The notes below the pieces were generated by a model that was given only the letters and a program-made list of their open reading frames with translations, searched no databases and had not been told where the DNA came from. From the NCBI GenBank assembly GCA_023426575.1, contig JAFAAL010000011.1:1-26613 (forward strand): DNA of 26,613 nt. The letters run 5' to 3'. Both the position numbers and the translations under genes were made by a program. Position 1 is the stretch's first letter, and the number at the start of each line of letters is the position of its first letter. The DNA is from Bacillota bacterium (GTDB taxonomy: Bacteria > Bacillota > Clostridia > Saccharofermentanales > DTU023). Shown piece by piece: positions 14,745 to 23,649 of this stretch.

Positions 14745-15752
14745 ATGCTGCCAGCAACGATCATTGAGCGCCTGCTCCTCCCTGAGTCGCCGCCCCAGGA
14801 GGCGTCCTTTTACTTCGGCCTCGAGGCCTATCTACGCCAGCACTTGCCAGAGGATCGAGACTATCTCTTCTTCTGGCAGACTGAGCCGACGATCATGCTC
14901 GGGAAGTACCAGGAACTCTATGCCGAGGTCGATGTCCAGGCCATGCGTGAGGCGGGCATCGTCCCTGTGCGCCGTCCCTCAGGGGGCGGCTGTATCTACA
15001 CCGATCACGGCAGCCTCCAATTCTCCCAGCTCTCAAGACTGAGGACAGAGGGGCAGGGGATGCAAGACTTTGCCGCCGCCGTGCTCTCAGCCTGTCGCTC
15101 CTTGGGCCTCGCCGCTGAGTTTTCGGGGCGTAATGACCTCCTCCTCGACGGCCGCAAATTCTCTGGCAACGCTCAATACAGGCAGGGGGGCGTCGTCATC
15201 CACCACGGGAGTATCCTCTTGGACACAGATCTCAGCCGTCTCGTCTCTCTCCTGCGCGTGCCCGAGATCAAATTGGAGAGCAAGGGCATCCGCTCCATTC
15301 GCAGTCGCGTCACGAATCTCTATGACACGCAGCGCTTCCCCCTCTCAGCCTTCTACCGCGAGATCCGCCGGGCTTACGAGGCGCAGGGCTACCGCTGGCA
15401 GGAGCGCGATTTGAGTGCCCAGGAGTTTCAGGGCGCCCTCAGAGAGAGCAGCGCCTTCTGCCCTGAACTGGCCTACACCGGCCTCAGCCTGGCCAGCATG
15501 ATCACGCAGACAGGACGCTTCAGCTGTGGTACGGTAGAACTCAAGCTGGAAATCAGGCAGGGCGAGATCAGGGATTGCAGCCTCACGGGCGATTTTTTTG
15601 CCAGCGGCGAGCCCAGCGAGATCAGCCGCGCCCTCCAGGGCGTGCTCTATCGCCAGAGCGCCGTCCTCGAGCGCTTGCAATCCGTCCCGGTCGCCGCCAT
15701 CATCCCTGGCCTCAGCGCCGAGGAGCTCGCGCGCCTGATCCCCGATGTCTAA
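14745..15752 (+). CDS. lplA: Lipoate-protein ligase A
   Basis: A 335-residue lipoate-protein ligase that activates free lipoate (or octanoate) with ATP and attaches it to lipoyl-domain lysines. It has every usual motif: RRPSGGGCIYTDHG (76-89), GRNDLLLDGRKFSGNAQ with Lys138, HHGSILLDTDL, the adenylate loop SKGIRSIRSRVTNL (179-192), and a C-terminal domain with GTVELKLEI and TGDFF. The start is uncertain: ATG 14745 fits the family, while a TTG at 14730 would overlap the lipA stop by four bases. Neither has a good ribosome binding site, so coupling to lipA is likely. With LipA it gives two routes: making lipoate on octanoylated carriers and salvaging it. The glycosyltransferase follows nine bases downstream. 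Confidence 0.92.
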   Translation: MLPATIIERLLLPESPPQEASFYFGLEAYLRQHLPEDRDYLFFWQTEPTIMLGKYQELYAEVDVQAMREAGIVPVRRPSGGGCIYTDHGSLQFSQLSRLRTEGQGMQDFAAAVLSACRSLGLAAEFSGRNDLLLDGRKFSGNAQYRQGGVVIHHGSILLDTDLSRLVSLLRVPEIKLESKGIRSIRSRVTNLYDTQRFPLSAFYREIRRAYEAQGYRWQERDLSAQEFQGALRESSAFCPELAYTGLSLASMITQTGRFSCGTVELKLEIRQGEIRDCSLTGDFFASGEPSEISRALQGVLYRQSAVLERLQSVPVAAIIPGLSAEELARLIPDV

Positions 15753-15761
15753 GGAGGTCTC

Positions 15762-16979
15762 ATGAACATTCTTCACTGTCTCGCCCAATTGCCGACGCGC
15801 ACGGGCAGCGGCGTCTACTTCAGAAATCTCGTCCAGGAATTCTCTGCCTTCCCAGAGATCAAGCAGGCCGTCCTCTATGCCGAGAGTGGCCAGCAGCCGC
15901 TCGACGCCTTCCCCGAACTGCCGCGATACCCCCTCCGCTTTGACAGCCCAGAACTCCCCTTCCCAGTCCCCGGCATGAGCGATGTCATGCCCTATCCCTC
16001 GACCGTCTACAGCCAGATGAGCAGGGATCAGATTGAGGCGTGGCATGGGGCTTTTGCCGCCAAATTACAAGAGGCAAAAGCCTCCTTCCAGCCCGATCTC
16101 ATCATCGTCCATCACCTCTGGTTTCTGGCGCGCTTGGTCCTCGAGATCTTTCCGGACAGGCCGGTCTACGCGATCTCGCACGGGACGGACATTCGACAGG
16201 CGGAGAAGAATCCAGAGCTCGCCCGTCAATATGTCGGCTCACTCGCGGGGCTGGCTGGGGTCTTTGCCCTCTCGAAGCTGCATCGCCCGGAGCTGACGGA
16301 GCTCTTTGACCTCCGGCCCGAGCAGATCAGGGTGACGGGCGGGGCCTACGATCACGAGATCTTCTATCCGCCTGAGCGGCACGTAGAGCATACGCCCTAT
16401 CGCTTTATCTATGCGGGCAAGCTCTCCGCCGCCAAGGGCTGCCTCGAGCTCGTCTCCGCCTTCTCTCGCCTGCGCGATCAGGGGCACGATGCAAGGCTCA
16501 AGATGATCGGCAATCGCTCGCCAGAGTTTACGCGCTTTATTGAGGAGAAGGGGCGGGATCTCAGGGGGATTGTCATCCACGATGTCGCAGATCAGGAGGC
16601 GCTGGCCGAGGAATTTCGCGAGGCGGACAGCTTTGTCTTTCCCAGTTATTTTGAGGGGCTCGGCCTCATCGCCCTCGAGGCGCTGGCCTCTGGTCTCCGC
16701 CTGACGGTCAACCGGCTCCCAGCCCTCTATGAGCAGCTCGGCTCAGACATTGTGGACCTCGCTGCGATCGAGTGGGTCGAGATGCCAGAGCTCGTGCATC
16801 AGGATGAGATTCTCGCCGAGGCGAGGGCGGACTATATCGAACGGCTCGAGGCGGCCATGCTCCGCCAGATGACAGAGCGGCCCTCGACAGAGCTCTCAGC
16901 GCGCCTGATTCGGCGCTATGACTGGCCCAGTCTCGCCCAGCATATTCGTTCCCACTTAGCTCTCTCGCGCCCAGTCTAA
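15762..16979 (+). CDS. Glycosyltransferase family 4-like protein
   Basis: A 405-residue GT-B glycosyltransferase. The N-terminal acceptor domain begins ILHCLAQLPTRTGSGVYFRNL, with the usual glycine-rich loop. AISHGTDIR falls near the domain boundary. The donor domain has FIYAGKLSAAKGCLELVSAF and the retaining GT4 EX7E motif in FEGLGLIALEALASG. There are no membrane segments or signal peptide; such enzymes work at the cytoplasmic face. The acceptor and sugar are not predictable. The ribosome binding site aaggagg is strong. It follows lplA by nine bases on the same strand, so it is probably cotranscribed with the lipoate genes, an unusual pairing. Its last 24 bases overlap the end of glpK on the other strand. 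Confidence 0.88.
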   Translation: MNILHCLAQLPTRTGSGVYFRNLVQEFSAFPEIKQAVLYAESGQQPLDAFPELPRYPLRFDSPELPFPVPGMSDVMPYPSTVYSQMSRDQIEAWHGAFAAKLQEAKASFQPDLIIVHHLWFLARLVLEIFPDRPVYAISHGTDIRQAEKNPELARQYVGSLAGLAGVFALSKLHRPELTELFDLRPEQIRVTGGAYDHEIFYPPERHVEHTPYRFIYAGKLSAAKGCLELVSAFSRLRDQGHDARLKMIGNRSPEFTRFIEEKGRDLRGIVIHDVADQEALAEEFREADSFVFPSYFEGLGLIALEALASGLRLTVNRLPALYEQLGSDIVDLAAIEWVEMPELVHQDEILAEARADYIERLEAAMLRQMTERPSTELSARLIRRYDWPSLAQHIRSHLALSRPV

Positions 16980-18461
16980 GGAGCGCTCGACGGCTCTCTG
17001 CCAGCCGCGCCGTGCCTTACGGCGCTCGCTCTCTCCCCACTGAGGTCTGAAGAGACGGCTGCCTGAGGCCGTCTCTCTTTGCGCCCGCAATTCAGCGGGA
17101 CTGGACCAGAAGCCGACGGCGAGTCCTGCGAGCGAGGCCGCGCCGAGGGCCGTCGTCTCGATCGAGGCGGGGCGCTGGACGGGCACGCCGATGAGGTCGG
17201 CCTGGTAGGCCATGAGGAAGTCATTTTGCGAGGCGCCACCATCGACCCGGAGCAGCTGGAGATCAATCCCCGAGTCCTCAGTCATCGCCTGGAGGACGTC
17301 GGCCGCCTGATGGGCGATGGCCTCCACTGTCGCTCGGACCACGTGCGCCCGCGTCACGCCGCGCGTCAGTCCGACGAGGGTTCCGCGGGCCGCAGAATCC
17401 CAGTAGGGGGCGCCGAGTCCCGTAAAGGCGGGGACGAGATAGCAGCCGTTGCTGTCGGAGACGCTCGCCGCGATCTCTGCCGTGTCTGAGGCTCGCTCGA
17501 TCAGGCCCAGTTCATCGCGCAGCCACTGGATGGCGGCGCCTGCGATGAAGACAGAGCCTTCGAGGGCATAGTTGACGTGGTCGTCGAGTCCCCAGGCGAT
17601 GGTCGTCAGGAGGCCGTGCTCACTACGCACACGTTCAGCTCCTGTGTTCATCAGGAGAAAGCAGCCCGTGCCGTAGGTGTTTTTGGCCTCGCCAGGGGCA
17701 AAGCAGGCCTGGCCAAAGAGCGCCGCCTGCTGATCGCCCGCGGCCGCTGCAATGGGGATGGCCTGGCCGAAGAAGCTCGGATCTGTCGTGCAATAAATCT
17801 CGCTTGAGGGGCGGACCTCGGGGAGGAGGGCCAGAGGGATGTCCAAGAGGTCTAAGAGCTCAGAATCCCAGCTGAGATCTTGGATATTAAAGAGCATGGT
17901 CCGCGAGGCATTGCTGTAATCTGTGACGTGCCGGGCTCCGCGACTCAGTTTCCAGATCAGCCAGCTGTCGATGGTGCCACAGAGGAGTTCCCCGCGTTCT
18001 GCTCGCTCGCGCGCTCCCGGCACCTGGTCCAAGAGCCACTTGAGCTTGGTCGCGCTGAAGTAGGGATCGATGATGAGGCCTGTCTTCTCCTGGATTGACT
18101 TCGCATGTCCGAGACGTCTGAGCTCGTCGCAGTCATTGGCCGTGCGACGGCACTGCCAGACGATGGCATTGTGGAGGGGCTCCCCCGTCTCGCGATCCCA
18201 GAGGACGACGGTCTCCCGCTGATTGGCAATGCCGATCGCCGCAATATCTTCAGCTCTGGCCCCAATCTGATTCATCGCTTCGACGGCGACGCCGATCTGC
18301 GTGGCAAAGATCTCGCGAGCATCGTGCTCGACCCAGCCGGGCCTGGGATAGATCTGCCGAAATTCCTTTTGCGCCATGCTGGCGACCTCGCCCTCGCGGT
18401 TGAAGAGAATGCAGCGATTGCTGCTCGTCCCTGCATCTAGAGCCATGATGTACTGAGCCAT
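16956..18461 (-). CDS. glpK: Glycerol kinase
   Basis: Glycerol kinase makes sn-glycerol 3-phosphate from glycerol and ATP. The 501-residue product has the FGGY-family core: ALDAGTSSNRCILF, then GWVEHDAREIF, IANQRETVVLWDRETG, AGDQQAALFGQACF, NTYGTGCFLLMNTG, and the C-terminal VDGGASQNDFLMAYQAD. In low-GC Gram-positive GlpK a His in an NYHFYG-like segment is phosphorylated by HPr. The matching segment here reads DPSFFG, so that control is probably absent. The start at 18461 has gaggagg upstream and a good promoter. A GTG at 18476 would lie on that ribosome binding site. No glpF or glpO is adjacent; glycerol uptake genes must lie elsewhere. Confidence 0.96.
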   Translation of the reverse strand: MAQYIMALDAGTSSNRCILFNREGEVASMAQKEFRQIYPRPGWVEHDAREIFATQIGVAVEAMNQIGARAEDIAAIGIANQRETVVLWDRETGEPLHNAIVWQCRRTANDCDELRRLGHAKSIQEKTGLIIDPYFSATKLKWLLDQVPGARERAERGELLCGTIDSWLIWKLSRGARHVTDYSNASRTMLFNIQDLSWDSELLDLLDIPLALLPEVRPSSEIYCTTDPSFFGQAIPIAAAAGDQQAALFGQACFAPGEAKNTYGTGCFLLMNTGAERVRSEHGLLTTIAWGLDDHVNYALEGSVFIAGAAIQWLRDELGLIERASDTAEIAASVSDSNGCYLVPAFTGLGAPYWDSAARGTLVGLTRGVTRAHVVRATVEAIAHQAADVLQAMTEDSGIDLQLLRVDGGASQNDFLMAYQADLIGVPVQRPASIETTALGAASLAGLAVGFWSSPAELRAQRETASGSRLFRPQWGESERRKARRGWQRAVERSLDWARES

Positions 18462-18484
18462 GCGATTCCTCCTCACTTGCTCTC

Positions 18485-18513
18485 ATTAAACACAGTTCCG
18501 GGCGGCTTGGCAA
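18485..18513 (-). promoter_or_regulatory. Sigma-A-type promoter of glpK
   Basis: Read on the minus strand, TTGCCA (18513-18508) is followed after exactly 17 bases by TTTAAT (18490-18485). Each has five of six consensus bases. Transcription would start near 18478, giving a very short leader that begins just before the gaggagg ribosome binding site. I saw no convincing cre operator around it. Confidence 0.7.
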
Positions 18514-18614
18514 ACCTCTTTTCAGCAGTAGAGAGTTTAAGTTTTGCCCGACTTGTTATAGGCTTAATTTGTCACTCTCCATGAATAGTGAGTGCGGAGA
18601 AAGGGGCTGAATTT

Positions 18615-19529
18615 ATGAACATGGCCATCATCGACATCGGATCGAATACGATTCGCCTCAACATCTACGCCACCGAGGGGCAAGACTACCGCCTCCTCCT
18701 GACGAAAAAACACACGGCAGGTCTCGCTGCCTACGTTGAGAATAAGCGTCTGAGCAAGCAGGGGATCAAGCGGCTCAGTGAGATCTTGAGCCGTCTCAAG
18801 CGGATCCTCGACAATGTCCTGGTCGACGAGATCCACATCTTTGCCACGGCCTCATTGAGAAACGTCAGCAATGGTCGCGAAGTCATGCAGAAAATGGCAG
18901 AGAGCGTCGGCCTCCCCCTCGAGATCGTCGGCGAAGACGAAGAGGCGAGGCTTGGTAACCTCGCCATCCGGACCAAGCATCAAGTCAAGCGGGGCATGAG
19001 CTGTGACATTGGGGGTGGCTCGACTGAAATTGTCCAATTCGACCGTGAGACGAATCAGCTCTATCCCCTCGCTGACGGCTCTCTCTCCCTCTACCTCCAA
19101 TTTGTCTCGGGCATCTTCCCCAAGGCGGGCGAGGCCCGCGCCATGGCTCGCTACATCCGCCAGGCCCTGCCCGAACTGCCCCAGTCGAAGCAGCTCTTGG
19201 CGATTGGTGGGACAGCTCGCGCCGCCGGCAAGGCCATCGCCATGCTGAAAGATCTCGACAGCCCCGAAGAGGCCGTCGCCGATCCCCACAGTTTCAGCTA
19301 TAAAGAGCTCAAGGACCTGATCAACAGCCTGATTGACGAGGAGGTCCATGCGGTCAAGAGCCTCCTGCGCGTGGCGCCAGAGCGCGTCCACACCATCGTC
19401 CCAGGGATGATCATCCTGCGCGAAATCGCCAAGAAGATCCGAGCCAAGAAGATCTTGGTCTGCGAGGAGGGCGTCCGCGAGGGCTACCTGATCGACAGAC
19501 TCCAAGGAGCGCGTCATGACGAAGCGTAG
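18615..19529 (+). CDS. ppx: Ppx/GppA-family exopolyphosphatase
   Basis: A 304-residue member of the Ppx/GppA phosphatase family (actin/ASKHA fold), which removes terminal phosphates from polyphosphate or from pppGpp. The phosphate-binding motifs are IDIGSNTIRLNIY at the N terminus, CDIGGGSTEIVQF in the middle, and IGGTARAAGKAIAML later on. Short members such as this lack the C-terminal HD-like domain of the E. coli enzymes. The start is placed at ATG 18615 because aagggg (18601-18606) lies eight bases upstream; ATG 18621 is also possible. The last 14 bases overlap ppk1, so the pair makes and breaks polyphosphate as one operon. pppGpp hydrolysis is an alternative activity. Confidence 0.92.
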   Translation: MNMAIIDIGSNTIRLNIYATEGQDYRLLLTKKHTAGLAAYVENKRLSKQGIKRLSEILSRLKRILDNVLVDEIHIFATASLRNVSNGREVMQKMAESVGLPLEIVGEDEEARLGNLAIRTKHQVKRGMSCDIGGGSTEIVQFDRETNQLYPLADGSLSLYLQFVSGIFPKAGEARAMARYIRQALPELPQSKQLLAIGGTARAAGKAIAMLKDLDSPEEAVADPHSFSYKELKDLINSLIDEEVHAVKSLLRVAPERVHTIVPGMIILREIAKKIRAKKILVCEEGVREGYLIDRLQGARHDEA

Positions 19530-21681
19530 CCATCTGCCGCCCACAGTCTATCCCTTCATGCAAAATCGCGAGATCTCCTGGCTGCGCTTCAACGAGCGCG
19601 TCCTCGAGGAGGCTCAGGCCGAGGAGGTCCCCCTCCTCGAAAAACTCAAGTTCATCTCTATCTTCACCAGCAATCTCGACGAGTTTTTTATGATTCGCGT
19701 CGGCAGCCTCCAGGACCTCGCACGTGTAAAGAAGGCACCCGTCGATCCCAAGACAGGTTGGAGCCCCAGCGAGCAGATCGAGGCCATCGTCAGCCTCCTC
19801 CCCGAGATCTATGCCAAGCGCGACCGGCTCTACCAGGAAGTGACGGATAAACTTGCGGCCTCGGGCATCGCTCTCGTCCGCTATGCCGAGCTCAGCGCTG
19901 AGGAGCGCAAGGCGGCACGGGCATTTTACGAGCGCGAGATCCAGCCTCTTCTCTCGCCACAGATCATCGACTTACAGCATCCCTTTCCCTTTTTGGAGAA
20001 TAAGAAGACCTATCTCTTCTGCGAACTCGAGAGGCAGGGGGAAGATCTCTTTGGCCTCGTCCCAATCCGTCAGACCTTCCCCAAGTACTTCATTCTGCCA
20101 GGTGTCGACTTTCGCTACATCCTGGTCTCAGATCTTGTCGAGGCCTACAGCGATGAGATCTTCCCGGGGAGCACGATTCGGGAGCGCTACCTCCTCGCCA
20201 TCACCAGAAACTTCGACATGAGCGACAGCCTCGACACCAAAGATGAGTTCGAAGACTACAAGGAGTACATGAAGATCATCTTGAAGAAGAGGAAGCGCCT
20301 CTCTCCCGTGCGCCTCGAGGTCAATCGTCCCCTCGGCCCTGCGGCTTCAGACTACCTGCTCGACAAGTTAGAGCTGCCGGCGAGCCGTGTCTTCATCTCC
20401 AGGGCGCCCCTGACCTTGAACTACGTCTTCAAGCTCGTCCAGGACGTTCCGTCGGCGCGGCGCGAAGAGCTGTCTTTTCCAGCCTTCTGCGCCTATAATC
20501 CCCTGGCCGAGGTCAAGTCCGTCACGCGGGCGATCAGGGAAAAGGACCGCCTGCTCTCCTATCCCTACGAGGAGATTCAAGCCTTCTTAAAGCTCCTAGA
20601 AGAGGCGGCGAGCGATCCTCACTGCGTCTCGATCAAGATCACCATCTACCGCCTCGCCAGCGATTCCAAGGTCGTGCGCCACCTCGTCAACGCGGCAGAG
20701 CGGGGGATCGAGGTCACCGTCTTCATGGAACTCAAGGCCCGATTTGACGAGGAGTCCAACATCCATTACTCCAATATTCTCTACGAGGCGGGCTGTCAGA
20801 TCATCTACGGCTTCCATGAGTTTAAGATCCACTCCAAGCTCCTCTTAATCACCTATGACAATCAGCAGGGCGAGCTCAGCTATATCACGCAAATCGGCAC
20901 GGGCAACTATAACGAGAGCACTGCCAAGCAATATACGGACTTTGCCCTCCTGACGGCCGATAAGAGTTTTGGACTCGATGCCAGAGACTTCTTCAGAAAC
21001 CTCGCCGTCGGCAATCTCTACGGCAAGTATAAGAACTTCCTGCAGGCGCCCACCTCCTTTAAGCAGAAGATCATGAGCCTGATCGAGCGCGAGATTACGC
21101 GCGGCGAGGACGGCTATGTCTTCTGCAAGTTCAACTCCCTGACCGACAAGGAGGTCTGCGATGCCCTCGTCCGCCTGAGCCAAGCGGGCGGCCGAGCCCG
21201 CCTGATCATCCGGGGCATCAGCTGCCTCCTCCCCGGCGTCCCTGGCTATACGGACGGGATTGAGATTCACAGCGTGGTCGGCCGCTTCCTCGAGCACAGC
21301 AGAGTCTATGTCTTCGGCCGCGATGAGGAGGATTGCTATATCGCCTCAGCAGATCTCATGACGCGCAATACGGAACGACGGGTGGAGATTGCCGTCCCCA
21401 TCTACGACAGCGAGATTCGCCAGCGCCTGATCGACTACCTCGAGACGCAGTGGCAAGACGATCTCAAGGGCCGCAAGATGCTGCCGACTGGGGAGTATCA
21501 GGAACTTTCCGGACAGCGCTCTTCTCAGGATCAATTCCTCCAAGACGCCGAGCTCGCCAGGAAGGCGCAGGCTGAGCGCCAGGCTGCCAGGAAGCAAGGA
21601 GAGCGCGCACCCGTCGCAGAGGCGCTGAGTCTCTGGGAGAGGATCAAGAGCTTGTTTAAGGGGAGGGGATCGAAAGGATGA
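19516..21681 (+). CDS. ppk1: Polyphosphate kinase 1
   Basis: PPK1 reversibly makes polyphosphate from ATP. The 721-residue product has the N-terminal domain (NREISWLRFNERVLEEA, FTSNLDEFFMIRVGSL), the head domain, and two phospholipase-D-like C-terminal domains. The autophosphorylated His is His439 in KIHSK, and the second catalytic His is His594 in LEHSR. MELKARFDEESNI is also typical. The C terminus (about residue 665 onward) is a charged Gln/Arg/Lys-rich tail not needed for the fold. The ATG has aaggag upstream and sits within the end of ppx. Nothing clearly terminates the transcript before the decayed ABC genes downstream. Confidence 0.96.
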   Translation: MTKRSHLPPTVYPFMQNREISWLRFNERVLEEAQAEEVPLLEKLKFISIFTSNLDEFFMIRVGSLQDLARVKKAPVDPKTGWSPSEQIEAIVSLLPEIYAKRDRLYQEVTDKLAASGIALVRYAELSAEERKAARAFYEREIQPLLSPQIIDLQHPFPFLENKKTYLFCELERQGEDLFGLVPIRQTFPKYFILPGVDFRYILVSDLVEAYSDEIFPGSTIRERYLLAITRNFDMSDSLDTKDEFEDYKEYMKIILKKRKRLSPVRLEVNRPLGPAASDYLLDKLELPASRVFISRAPLTLNYVFKLVQDVPSARREELSFPAFCAYNPLAEVKSVTRAIREKDRLLSYPYEEIQAFLKLLEEAASDPHCVSIKITIYRLASDSKVVRHLVNAAERGIEVTVFMELKARFDEESNIHYSNILYEAGCQIIYGFHEFKIHSKLLLITYDNQQGELSYITQIGTGNYNESTAKQYTDFALLTADKSFGLDARDFFRNLAVGNLYGKYKNFLQAPTSFKQKIMSLIEREITRGEDGYVFCKFNSLTDKEVCDALVRLSQAGGRARLIIRGISCLLPGVPGYTDGIEIHSVVGRFLEHSRVYVFGRDEEDCYIASADLMTRNTERRVEIAVPIYDSEIRQRLIDYLETQWQDDLKGRKMLPTGEYQELSGQRSSQDQFLQDAELARKAQAERQAARKQGERAPVAEALSLWERIKSLFKGRGSKG

Positions 21682-21731
21682 GATCAAAATCATAAGACGC
21701 TGAAGCAGATATTGAGGAGAGGATGGGAGCC

Positions 21732-22430
21732 ATGTAAGTAGAGATCAAAGGGCTACAGAAGAGCTACGATAAAAACGCAGTGCTCCGAGGGATCGACTTC
21801 GTCTTTGAAGAGGGGAAGATCTATGGTCTTCTCGGTAGAAATGGGGCGGGGAAGACGACCTTTTTCCGCTGCCTCATCCGGGATTTGCCTGTCCAGGCGG
21901 GGGAGTTCACGCTTTGTCGAGAGGGGCGACGAGAGCCATTGCAGAGCGATCAGCTGGCTTTTGTCACTTCTGAACCCTCTGTGCCTGAGTTTTTGACGGG
22001 CTATGAGTTCTTAAAGTTTTTCATTGATGCCCACCGGCCAGCGCTGCCGCGGGATGAGCGGGAGGCGCTCATTGCCTCGTATTTTGACAGTCTCAGTATT
22101 GAGGAGCGCGATCGTCACAAGCTGCTCAACGAGTATTCCCATGGCATGAAGAACAAGCTCCTGATGATGGCCAATCTCCTCCTCGAGCGGCCCGTTTTGC
22201 TGCTGGATGAGCCTTTGAGCTCGGTGGATGTGGTGGCGGCTGAGGAGATCAAGGCAGTGCTGAGACAGTTCAAGGCCCAGTAGATCACCATTCTCTCGAC
22301 GCATATTCTCGATCTGGCGCTCGATCTCTGTGATGAGATTTTGCTCTTGCAAAACGGACGGATTCAGCTTCTCCCCCGTGAGTCGCTGGATCAGGGCGCC
22401 TATCGTCAGCGGATTATTGAAAGTCTTTGA
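21732..22430 (+). pseudogene. ABC transporter ATP-binding subunit, broken by two in-frame stops
   Basis: The frame encodes an ABC-2-type ATPase: IKGLQKSYDKNAVLRGIDF, Walker A GRNGAGKTT, a signature region EYSHGMKNKL, Walker B VLLLDEPLSSVD, and, after a stop, the H-loop region ITILSTHILDLAL and a normal C-terminal tail. Two lesions lie in the same frame. The ATG at 21732-21734, preceded by gggag, is followed at once by TAA (21735-21737), and TAG (22281-22283) falls between Walker B and the H-loop. The only later start before Walker A (GTG 21780) would lose the first strand, and the product would still lack the H-loop His. Elsewhere in the window TAA and TAG end genes normally, so recoding is unlikely. 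It was the ATPase for the permease that follows. Confidence 0.85.
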
Positions 22431-22486
22431 CATGTCGCAGAAGAGGGTGCGAGCGAGAGCCCGGACGATGGGACTGAGGTCCTCTC

Positions 22487-23582
22487 ATGAGCGGGCCAGA
22501 GCTCAGTGTGCGCGCGGCCTTTCAATTGCAGGCGCGCTTGAAATCAACCATTGCGGTCAATCACCTCTTCTCTCGCTTGAAAATCTTCCCCCTGATCGGC
22601 CGTCTTATCCCGCCCGAGATTTTTCGGCGACATCAGCTAAAGGAGTCCCTCTGCTATCCGACCCTCTTTTTGAAGCTGCTGGGCAAGATCTTTAAAATTC
22701 TCTGCTACAACAGCTTCATCCTCTGGCTCTCCGTGGTCGCCACGGCCTGTCACTTGGACCCGAGCCGACGTGCGCTAACGCATTTTCTCCACCCCCTGGA
22801 GAGCCTCCAGACGGCCCAGGCTGCGCCTGAGCAGAGCTTGGCCTCGTTTCTGGCGATCTGGCTCTTTTACACCCTGCTCGGAGCCGCATTGAATAGAAAT
22901 CTTTTTCCCGCTAGCTCGGAGAGCGAGTCCTATCTCATTCACTTTCTGAGAATGCCTGCCAAGCGCTATCTCCTCATGAGATATACGGCGATTCTGATCG
23001 GCAACTATTGTCTGCAGACGTTGTCGCTCTGTCTCTTTTCCCGCCTTGGCCGTCGTCAGCCTCCTGAAATTTCCCTATTACTATGGAGCCTTTGTCATCT
23101 TGGCGCGCAAGCTGAGATCAGATATCCATGCGGCAAAAGCCTCCTCCAGCGATACTTCTGCCTTGACGCGGGGCATTGTGCGGGACGCTGCGCCTCTCCC
23201 GGATCCTCTGACGGTCGAGGGCTTGCACAAGGTCTGGCGTCGTCGCTTCTGGAAAAAAGTTTTCAAGACACAGATCCCCTCCCTGCTCTCTGCGCTGCTG
23301 CTCGGCCTCCTCGCCCTCCTTCTCGTCTTTCTCACCCATGGCCTCTGCCTCAAAATGACAGTCTATCATCTCCTCGCCTTCCGACTTGTCCCGATCAGCT
23401 GGGAGAAGTCCATCAAGGCGTATGAGCTCAGCGCTTACTCTCTGAGCTGGATGGCGCTGGGCTTCTTTCTTCTGAACTCATCTCAGACGACGCTCTCGCT
23501 GAGCGTCTGCCTCGCTGTCCTCGCCGTCTCAATAGCCCTCCACCTCGGTTATTATTTCTATAGAGCAGGAGTAGGGAAATGA
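22487..23582 (+). pseudogene. ABC transporter permease, frameshifted
   Basis: The first part, from ATG 22487, reads as a membrane protein with likely helices around IFKILCYNSFILWLSVV, SFLAIWLFYTLLGAAL and YTAILIGNYCLQTLSLCLF. It then changes at about 23040 into a Pro/Ser/Arg-rich sequence with no membrane character. In a frame one base different, the membrane protein resumes at once (ALAVVSLLKFPYYYGAFVIL) and runs with further helices (LLSALLLGLLALLLVFL, LAVLAVSIALHLGYYFY) to TGA 23580-23582. One extra base in the ccc run near 23040-23042 explains this. The subfamily is not identified. Together with the damaged ATPase it shows that the exporter is no longer functional in this strain. Confidence 0.8.
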
Positions 23583-23612
23583 TCAACGGCGGGAAATATC
23601 CCGCCGCTGATC
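23581..23612. terminator. Bidirectional hairpin terminator between the ABC remnant and nox
   Basis: gatca (23581-23585) pairs with tgatc (23608-23612), and cggcggga (23587-23594) with tcccgccg (23599-23606) over an aata loop. One mismatch separates the two stems. T-rich tails are weak on both sides, so it is a strong hairpin but a modest terminator. It lies between convergent genes. Confidence 0.6.
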
Positions 23613-23649
23613 ATCTCTTGGATGGGACTCCCGTAGAGGGAAGCAGATC

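Noticed and set aside
18514..18614. Promoter for ppx in the divergent gap
   Set aside because: tatagg, ttaatt and similar -10-like words occur, but none has an acceptable -35 at 16-18 bases.
21732..22430. Stop-codon recoding (selenocysteine, pyrrolysine or altered code) in the ABC ATPase
   Set aside because: TAA, TAG and TGA all end normal genes in this window, the stops are not at Cys or special positions, and the partner permease is also frameshifted; decay is simpler.
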